DNA of 64,000 nucleotides from Flectobacillus roseus (GTDB lineage Bacteria > Bacteroidota > Bacteroidia > Cytophagales > Spirosomataceae), in the NCBI RefSeq assembly GCF_030056665.1, contig NZ_JASHIG010000003.1. One strand, 5' to 3'. This document shows, one piece after another, positions 58,962-64,000 of the stretch. The position numbers were made by a program, and so were the translations under genes. The notes below the pieces were generated by a model that worked only from the letters and a program-made list of their open reading frames with translations, searched no databases and was not told the origin of the DNA. Each line of letters starts with the position of its first letter. Within the stretch, counting starts at the first letter, position 1.

Positions 58962-60923
58962 TTATCTTGTTTCAGAAAGCTTTGTATAACCTTGTACGGT
59001 AAATTTATTTTGTTTGTTTTTTTCTGAAAATGAAGTAGTTGCTACTGGTTGAGAACCATCCTTAGATTTGAAGGCAACCACTATATGAGCTCCATAAATA
59101 GAAGCATCATAGCCATCATAAACATCCATGCGTGCGATATGACCCATTGGGAGCGTAGTTTGGTCGAGCATATCAGGACCAATTTCGAATCCATCTAAAA
59201 AATACTTGATAATCAAATTGGGCATATATTTGGTAGCGTGTGGTCCGATAAATTGTCTATAATAATTGCCCATAAAATTGTGTCCTAAAAAGCGTTTTTG
59301 AATATCAATAGATTGTGTAGGTTCTCTCGAAAAGAGATTCATATCATATTTTTTAGTATTGGATTTTCCCTTAACTATTACCTCTTTTAACTCCGTAGAT
59401 TTTTCTATATCTACTTTTTGAAGCTTCTCAAAAGTCTCCTTCTGTGCAATCTTCAGTTCTTCTTGGATTTTGGGAGCTTTGAATAAGCGCCAATCAATTT
59501 CTAGCGCCTCAATCTGGATTGGAGCAATATAGTCTTCATCTATTTTAAATGGAATAGATTCCTTTTGGTTTTGAACAGATATGGTAGCAGTCGCCTGATT
59601 ATAAAAGTCTAAATGGTGAAACGTAAATAAACCGCTTTCTTCCATTTCTGCAAAATGAATCCCTGAAGTAAAGGACGCAGGTATGTCATTACTTTCCAAA
59701 AGCATGGTTACACTAAGCTTTTTGGGGTTGACTTTAGGGTTTGATAGTAACTTCCCTTTTACTTCGATGTTATCTTGAGGGAAATATTGATAATGTTTGT
59801 TTTTGTCTATTTTGTAAAGCTTATTTTCAAGCGTGAGGAGTTGAAGATTGATATCGTCATTGGATAAATGGCTCAACTTACTACCAGTTTCTGTATCTAA
59901 TAACCATTTTTTCTTTGTGGAGTCAATGCTAGGTTGCTCTAGGTAATACATTTTCTGACACAGTACTTCCATGTTGGCATCAACAAGGGAGAAGTTGATA
60001 ATACCTGGCGCTATGTCTTTGGTATTGAAATCTATTCTTGTAGAGTTTTTTGGAGAAAATACAGAAAGTTGATTAATTATTTTCCCTTGCTGGTGAATGA
60101 GTAAAAGTAGATTGTCTCTAACAGGCTTTACATTTTGTACTCTGATTTTAAGCAAGTCACTTTCAGGTATTTTATCAACCAAGATGGTATTGCCACTAGC
60201 AAGGGTTGAAGGTAATGGCAGGACTTTATTACCCAATTTAAGTTGGTAAATATCTTGAAGTGATGGCTGAAATTCCATTGTGCCAATGCCTTGTTTATTG
60301 GTCTGGATAGCTATTAGAGTATCTTTTTGATTGCTCATAAGCCATACCTTTTCTTCGATGGGATTGCCAAAGTTATCTTTTACCTCAAATGCGATTCTGT
60401 TCCATGTTTGGGCAATGGGCTGGTCGAAAAAGCGAATATTGGTATCTATCTTGGTCGTAGAAATATCCTTTTCGTAGTTGATATTCAATATGGTTAGGTT
60501 TTGCTGTGGGATGAAAAAGTTTCTGGCCCAATTGGTATACACTCTAACCGTGTAAATTCCTGAGGTTAATTTAGCATCTGTTTTAAGTGTCTGCTTTACT
60601 TGACCATCTTTAATTTTGAATATCCATCGGTCTACCACAGTTCCAGTTTTGGGATAAACCAAATCAATATACAAAGGAACACTTAGCGAGGAGGCTTGAA
60701 GAGATTCCGTATCAAAAATCGTTGCTTCCAGTTGTATGTCCTCTCCAGCAATGTAGATATTTTTGTTAAGCTGGAATAAGATTTTCTCTGGTCTTAGTAC
60801 GACAGAAGTTGTGTCATTTTGAGCAATAGACCAATTTTGACAGGTAGAAATGAGCGATAAAATAACGGAGAAAATGGCGATTGTACGCATTTTCGAAAGC
60901 GTTTGTAGAATAGGAGTTTTCAT
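58962..60923 (-). CDS. Exported MG2-domain protein with C-terminal plug-like domain, paralogue 2
   Basis: A 653-residue sister of the preceding entry. Signal segment FSVILSLISTCQNWSIAQ, MG2-like start (ILFQLNKNIYIAGEDIQLEA, TSGIYTVRVYTNWARNFFIP), shared KDNFGNPIEEKVWLM and LLLLIHQQGKIINQLSVFSP blocks, and a plug-like C-terminus (LDGFEIGPDMLDQTTLPMGH, ASIYGAHIVVAFKSKDGS). Both lack a barrel. The signal region contains ISTC, a possible but unconvincing lipobox. The gene is preceded at once by a family A element (copy 4), so its promoter is near or in the repeat. Confidence 0.82.
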   Translation of the reverse strand: MKTPILQTLSKMRTIAIFSVILSLISTCQNWSIAQNDTTSVVLRPEKILFQLNKNIYIAGEDIQLEATIFDTESLQASSLSVPLYIDLVYPKTGTVVDRWIFKIKDGQVKQTLKTDAKLTSGIYTVRVYTNWARNFFIPQQNLTILNINYEKDISTTKIDTNIRFFDQPIAQTWNRIAFEVKDNFGNPIEEKVWLMSNQKDTLIAIQTNKQGIGTMEFQPSLQDIYQLKLGNKVLPLPSTLASGNTILVDKIPESDLLKIRVQNVKPVRDNLLLLIHQQGKIINQLSVFSPKNSTRIDFNTKDIAPGIINFSLVDANMEVLCQKMYYLEQPSIDSTKKKWLLDTETGSKLSHLSNDDINLQLLTLENKLYKIDKNKHYQYFPQDNIEVKGKLLSNPKVNPKKLSVTMLLESNDIPASFTSGIHFAEMEESGLFTFHHLDFYNQATATISVQNQKESIPFKIDEDYIAPIQIEALEIDWRLFKAPKIQEELKIAQKETFEKLQKVDIEKSTELKEVIVKGKSNTKKYDMNLFSREPTQSIDIQKRFLGHNFMGNYYRQFIGPHATKYMPNLIIKYFLDGFEIGPDMLDQTTLPMGHIARMDVYDGYDASIYGAHIVVAFKSKDGSQPVATTSFSEKNKQNKFTVQGYTKLSETR

Positions 60924-61011
60924 CAGTTATTAGGTTGTTAAATTGTAATATCGAACTATTAAAAGAGTTTAGAGTAAATATAAAGGTTATCAATCAGAGG
61001 TTTATTGTAGA

Positions 61012-61193
61012 ATAAGTAATAGTGCAGAATTGATTTGACTTTTGTGTTTTAGGCATAAGGCAACAGGCACAAGGCACAGAGTGTTCAAATGTTTTTTATT
61101 GCCCACAGCCATGCTTTTTTCCAAAACCCACCGCCGAAAGCCGATAACTGAAAGCCCTAAGCATAATCTTAAATTTTATTTTGCCCACTAACG
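61012..61193 (-). repeat. MITE-like dispersed element, family A, copy 4
   Basis: About 182 bp, reversed. Ends ATAAGTAATAGTGCAGAAT and TTTTGCCCACTAACG; its core matches copies 1-3 (GCTTTTTTCCAAAACCCACC on this strand). Confidence 0.7.
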
Positions 61194-61211
61194 TATGAAA
61201 ATGAGAAAAAT

Positions 61212-61277
61212 AAAAGGCATAGAAATTCATTTTTGAAGTAAGAAATAATGCTTCAACCCTGAACCTCTATGCCTTTT
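61212..61277 (-). terminator. Terminator of the Gly/Asn/Tyr-rich protein gene
   Basis: AAAAGGCATAGA pairs with TCTATGCCTTTT, with an inner TTGAAG/CTTCAA stem, and T-rich sequence after it on the minus strand. Confidence 0.75.
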
Positions 61278-61294
61278 CTAAATTCATCTGTTAT

Positions 61295-63088
61295 CTATCT
61301 TGGTCCACGTGAGCGACCGCCTCCACCGCCATTCGAGCTTTGGCCACCGCCATTTCCTGAGCCACCGATGCTACGCCCACCACCCGAGTTTCCACCACCA
61401 AACGAACCACCGCCGTTGTATGAACCACCGCTTCGGCCAGCTTCAGTGCCTGAGCGCCCGCCACCCGAGTTTCCACCGCCAAACGAACCACCACCATTGT
61501 ATGAACCACCGTTTCGGCCAGCTTCAGCGCCCGAGCGTCCTCCACTATTCCCTCCATAAGGGCTACCTCCTCCATTACCATTGTAAACTCCATTATTGGC
61601 ACTATTGTTACCTCCGTAACTTCCACCTCTATCAGAGTTGTTTCCTCCGCGATTGCCTCCATTATTGCTGTAGTCTCTCCAGCTATTTACATTACCATTA
61701 GAAGGACGTTCGGCGTTTCCGCTGCGTGGGCTGTATCCTCCCCCTCTGCCATTGTTATAATCTCCGTTTGAGCGACTACTGTTGCCGTAGTTACCACGAT
61801 TACTATAATTGTAATCATTGCCACGGTTGCCCCCTCCATAATTTGGGTTTGAATTGCGGTAATAACCGTTGTTTGAGCGACCGTTATTGCTGTAATATCT
61901 ATCACGGTCATAATTGCGGTATGGCATAGGGCGACCAGCATAGTAATAACGACTAGGGCGACCGTAATAATAGTTTACGTAATTACGATAATAATTACCA
62001 AACGAGCCATAAAGTACAGGGTAACGACGATAATAGCCACCATAATAGAACCAGTCTGCAAAGCCATAAGAGGCATATCCATAAAGCCCAACGCTTCCTA
62101 TGCCAAATGAAAATCTGAAATCATACCAGTAAGAGCTTGGGTACCAAAGTGGTGTTGTGTACCAGTAAGGATAACCGCACCAGTATGAATAAGGATTTGA
62201 ATAATATACACGACTAGGATTGGTGTTGTAATAGTTATTCGTAATATAAACGTCTTGATCACGATTGGGCAAAACGTAATTATTACTTTGTGCATATTCC
62301 TCAGCAGCTTGGTCTAGTTCTTTGGCTGCATCAGGATTGTCATTGAGCTTTTTCTTGTACTCGGCTACGTCATACTGACGTTGTGCCACCATAGAGTCAT
62401 GTAATTCGGCTAATTCCTTATTCAAACCTTCACGGTCGTTTGTATAACGTTGTCCCAAACGCGCAGTTAAGTCTCTATTATCAGACATCAATGTCATTAC
62501 GTCAGGATAATTGGCCAATTGACGAAAAGCTGATTGTGTACTAGGGTCGAGACTTTGAATCATTTGCTGATACTCTTGATCGGCATTTTGATTGAGCTGG
62601 TAAATTTGAACAATCACATCACGGTTGCTGCGATATAATGACCAAGCATTATCCTTGAGAATTGAGCTAGTATTTGACACCAAATCTTCAACATCATTAC
62701 GGCGAAGATTAGTGTTTGTGGCAAAAGTGTTCAAAACGTTTGGATAGCGAGTTACTTCATAGAAATACCCTTGTTCTTTTTGACCAAAACCTTTTATTAA
62801 ATCTTGAAAAGATTTTTGGCTACGAGTACGGATTTGTTGTGCTCTATCTAAAACATTTTGATTTTGACTAGCCATCAATATCGATTGACGTACCTCAGAG
62901 CTGTAAGGAGCAATAGATTGCAAAAGCCCTTTGTCAGTTTCGAGTTGATTATTCTGCGAAAAAATGAGTGTTTTCGTTACTAAAATCAGTAAAGCCGAAA
63001 GTATAAAGCGATAATATCCATAGTTTGGTTTTTCTATAGATAAAGCTAAAGTTGCTGATTGAGATTGAACTTCCATGGGCTGTGTCAT
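61295..63088 (-). CDS. Exported low-complexity Gly/Asn/Ser/Tyr-rich protein with tandem repeats
   Basis: A 597-residue protein with an internal hydrophobic signal (YRFILSALLILVTKTLIFSQ, about 26-45). Residues 46-270 are helical and Gln/Asp-rich (SIAPYSSEVRQSILMASQNQ; SFQDLIKGFGQKEQGYFYEV). They are followed by a Tyr/Trp/Pro-rich stretch (about 290-390, YSYWCGYPYWYTTPLWYPSS) and a long Gly/Asn/Arg/Ser tail. The tail ends in two near-identical 27-residue units (about 525-580, each containing GGSYNGGGSFGGGNSGGG); the DNA period is 81 bp. The N-terminal part may be a DUF3300-like region. It is probably surface material; function unknown. Confidence 0.8.
   Translation of the reverse strand: MTQPMEVQSQSATLALSIEKPNYGYYRFILSALLILVTKTLIFSQNNQLETDKGLLQSIAPYSSEVRQSILMASQNQNVLDRAQQIRTRSQKSFQDLIKGFGQKEQGYFYEVTRYPNVLNTFATNTNLRRNDVEDLVSNTSSILKDNAWSLYRSNRDVIVQIYQLNQNADQEYQQMIQSLDPSTQSAFRQLANYPDVMTLMSDNRDLTARLGQRYTNDREGLNKELAELHDSMVAQRQYDVAEYKKKLNDNPDAAKELDQAAEEYAQSNNYVLPNRDQDVYITNNYYNTNPSRVYYSNPYSYWCGYPYWYTTPLWYPSSYWYDFRFSFGIGSVGLYGYASYGFADWFYYGGYYRRYPVLYGSFGNYYRNYVNYYYGRPSRYYYAGRPMPYRNYDRDRYYSNNGRSNNGYYRNSNPNYGGGNRGNDYNYSNRGNYGNSSRSNGDYNNGRGGGYSPRSGNAERPSNGNVNSWRDYSNNGGNRGGNNSDRGGSYGGNNSANNGVYNGNGGGSPYGGNSGGRSGAEAGRNGGSYNGGGSFGGGNSGGGRSGTEAGRSGGSYNGGGSFGGGNSGGGRSIGGSGNGGGQSSNGGGGGRSRGPR
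61383..61544. repeat. Tandem 81-bp repeat inside the low-complexity gene
   Basis: Two copies beginning CCCGAGTTTCCACC at 61383 and 61464, differing at a handful of bases; each encodes 27 residues. Confidence 0.75.
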
Positions 63089-63260
63089 TCTAAAAAATGA
63101 TAATTTACTCTTATAACGAAATTGTGTTCGTTTTTCTTCGGAAATATGAGGGGAATCTTTTTAATTTTAAAGTCCTTAACAATCATTAACAATAAGTGTC
63201 GATGAATGTGGTGTAATTGTAAACTATCTGATTTTCACAAAAATCCCTTTACTTAAAACA

Positions 63261-63617
63261 ATGAAATATTTAGCGTTGCTTTTTGCCTTGATTTTTTTGC
63301 TATTCGCTGGTTGGCAATATAATGATCCTGATCCCATACTGTGGATTCCTGTGTATTTGGTACCTGTGTATGTATGTGTACAAGCCTTTAGAGGAAAATA
63401 TAATACAGAGTTGTTGGTAGTGCTAACGATTATGTCTTTTGTGGCAGGACTCAATACTTGGTTGCAGATGACAGCTTGGGAAGGCTTTTTCTCAGAAGGG
63501 GAAGGAATTTCTATGAAAACCATGAACCAAGAATTAGCACGTGAGGCTTGTGGTCTTTGGATTTGTACAGGTACGTATGTAGTGTTTTTGCTGAAAAGTA
63601 TGTTGGGTAAGCTTTAG
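63261..63617 (+). CDS. TMEM220-family membrane protein
   Basis: A 118-residue inner-membrane protein with three to four hydrophobic segments. The N-terminal LLFALIFLLFAGWQYNDPDP with the conserved Q-x-N-D-P-D-P, followed by WIPVYLVPVYVCVQAF, and the C-terminal NQELAREACGLWICTGTYVV with E-x-x-R-E-x-x-G-L match transmembrane protein 220. No biochemical role is established. Single gene followed by a terminator. Confidence 0.88.
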   Translation: MKYLALLFALIFLLFAGWQYNDPDPILWIPVYLVPVYVCVQAFRGKYNTELLVVLTIMSFVAGLNTWLQMTAWEGFFSEGEGISMKTMNQELAREACGLWICTGTYVVFLLKSMLGKL

Positions 63618-63655
63618 GCTGTCAGCCCTAGACATTAGGCAGAAAAGCTTTCATG

Positions 63656-63692
63656 AAAAAGGCGTTCGAAAAACATTTCGAACGCCTTTTTT
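63656..63692. terminator. Terminator between the TMEM220 gene and the MBL gene
   Basis: AAAAAGGCGTTCGAAA pairs with TTTCGAACGCCTTTTTT; part of the convergent-junction element. Confidence 0.9.
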
Positions 63693-63721
63693 GATGCTAT
63701 ATTCCAAAATGACACCTCTTT

Positions 63722-63741
63722 AGACGCAAAGCATTGCGTCT
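63722..63741. repeat. GAGACGC palindrome, family C, copy 4
   Basis: AGACGCAAAGCATTGCGTCT, followed by TCTACTAGT and, 30 bp on, AATAATCACTCAATGG. The surrounding ~45 bp match 20646-20700. Confidence 0.7.
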
Positions 63742-63781
63742 CTACTAGTAAAATTCATATTAAAAATAATCACTCAATGGT

Positions 63782-64000
63782 TTATTCTATATCTTTCCAC
63801 CAAGGATTTTGTAATAATGAACCATTTATAATTACTGGTTCGCCAATTCTTGGATTGGTAAATGGTAATCCAAGTTCTTTTGCCGATTTGGTTACACGCT
63901 CGATAGGTTCTTTCCAAGGGTGTAATGCCAAAGTAAATTTACTCCAGTGCACAGGCATGAGGACTTTAGTATTCAAATCTTTTGCCGCCTGAGTTACTTC
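63782..64000 (-). CDS. C-terminus of a metallo-beta-lactamase-fold hydrolase (partial)
   Basis: The final 72 codons of a gene that enters from the right edge: the visible part reads EVTQAAKDLNTKVLMPVHWS followed by KFTLALHPWKEPIERV and ends NPWWKDIE. The H-W-x-x-F-x-L-x-x-H-P-x-x-E-P-I/R block is the last metal-site and C-terminal motif of UlaG/NAPE-PLD-like MBL-fold enzymes, which hydrolyse phosphodiester or lactone substrates. Metal ligand His in PVHWSKF is visible; the earlier HxHxDH motif lies outside the window. The frame is open through 64000, so no start is given. Confidence 0.8.
   Translation of the reverse strand, partial: EVTQAAKDLNTKVLMPVHWSKFTLALHPWKEPIERVTKSAKELGLPFTNPRIGEPVIINGSLLQNPWWKDIE

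Larger units (their letters stand above)
60924..61294. other. Intergenic region with family A copy 4 and a terminator
   Basis: 371 bp: the repeat at 61012-61193 and the terminator of the next gene at 61212-61277. Confidence 0.55.

Noticed and set aside
61383..61544. Tandem repeat considered as a CRISPR array
   Set aside because: Only two contiguous 81-bp units, in frame with a coding gene, no unique spacers and no cas genes.
61269..61559. Proline/histidine-rich open frames on the plus strand, and alternative minus frames, inside the Gly-rich gene
   Set aside because: They are the complement of Gly-rich repeats (GGN codons give CCN); low complexity keeps all frames open. The minus-strand gene has a signal sequence and terminator.

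Overview
The window comes from a chromosome of a Bacteroidetes bacterium, most likely order Cytophagales (my inference: a pigmented, Flectobacillus/Arcicella-like lineage). The reasons are type IX secretion genes (porZ, porX and a protein with a gliding-motility type C-terminal sorting domain), an N-succinyl/N-acetylornithine carbamoyltransferase (argF') in place of ordinary OTC, a CrtW-type carotenoid ketolase, TonB-dependent-receptor-like proteins, almost no Shine-Dalgarno sequences, and TAnnTTTG -7 boxes of the Bacteroidetes type upstream of several genes. Base composition is AT-rich and even. I see no integrase, transposase gene, CRISPR array, tRNA or rRNA.

Layout. 1-4.6 kb: a YqeY-like 5' fragment, an ADP-ribosylglycohydrolase, argB and argF', a decayed reading frame and a GNAT acetyltransferase. 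5-11.7 kb: a large outer-membrane beta-barrel receptor, an HtrA protease, an Hsp20 chaperone and a small beta-barrel protein. 12-24 kb: core metabolism and envelope (lysA, a PhoD-like phosphatase, an OsmC protein, thyA, gmd, a SPOR lipoprotein, murB, kdsA, a patatin, a polyprenyl synthase, crtW). 24-34 kb: a DUF6155-like protein, a PAS sensor lacking its ATPase, a DUF2851 protein, a GH29 fucosidase, a ModE-like regulator, a TauE/SafE permease, an orphan lipoprotein, pdhB and an omega-amidase. 34-44.5 kb: a GldA-like ATPase, YbaB, a T9SS cargo protein, ribBA, a prohibitin, an Mpo1-like protein, tdk, porZ and a YkgJ-type protein. 44.7-56.8 kb: a ROK kinase, acpP, fabF, rnc, an unknown protein, an exported helix-hairpin-helix barrel, porX, ftsE, fsa, the SRP RNA gene and a TPR lipoprotein. 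56.9-64 kb: two tandem MG2/plug paralogues, a Gly/Asn/Tyr-rich protein, a TMEM220 protein and the C-terminus of a metallo-beta-lactamase-fold enzyme.

How the genes relate. Most are single-gene transcription units closed by strong hairpins. Clear or likely co-transcribed sets are argF'-argB, murB-kdsA, tdk-porZ-ykgJ and fabF-rnc. Envelope biogenesis is a recurring theme: murB, kdsA, the polyprenyl carrier, gmd, HtrA, FtsE, the T9SS parts and the SRP RNA. Both routes to dTMP (thyA and tdk) are present.

The least explained content is intergenic. There is a MITE-like element of about 166-187 bp in four copies. Nested inverted repeats sit at convergent gene junctions, made of a GAGACGC palindrome, a GGTCG-type terminator and CACTCAAT-rich arms. 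Other inverted repeats are assembled from short repeated words. An inverted pair of about 90 bp brackets the GNAT and receptor genes. No single undescribed multi-gene system stands out; these repeat families and a few domain-incomplete proteins are the best candidates for new biology.
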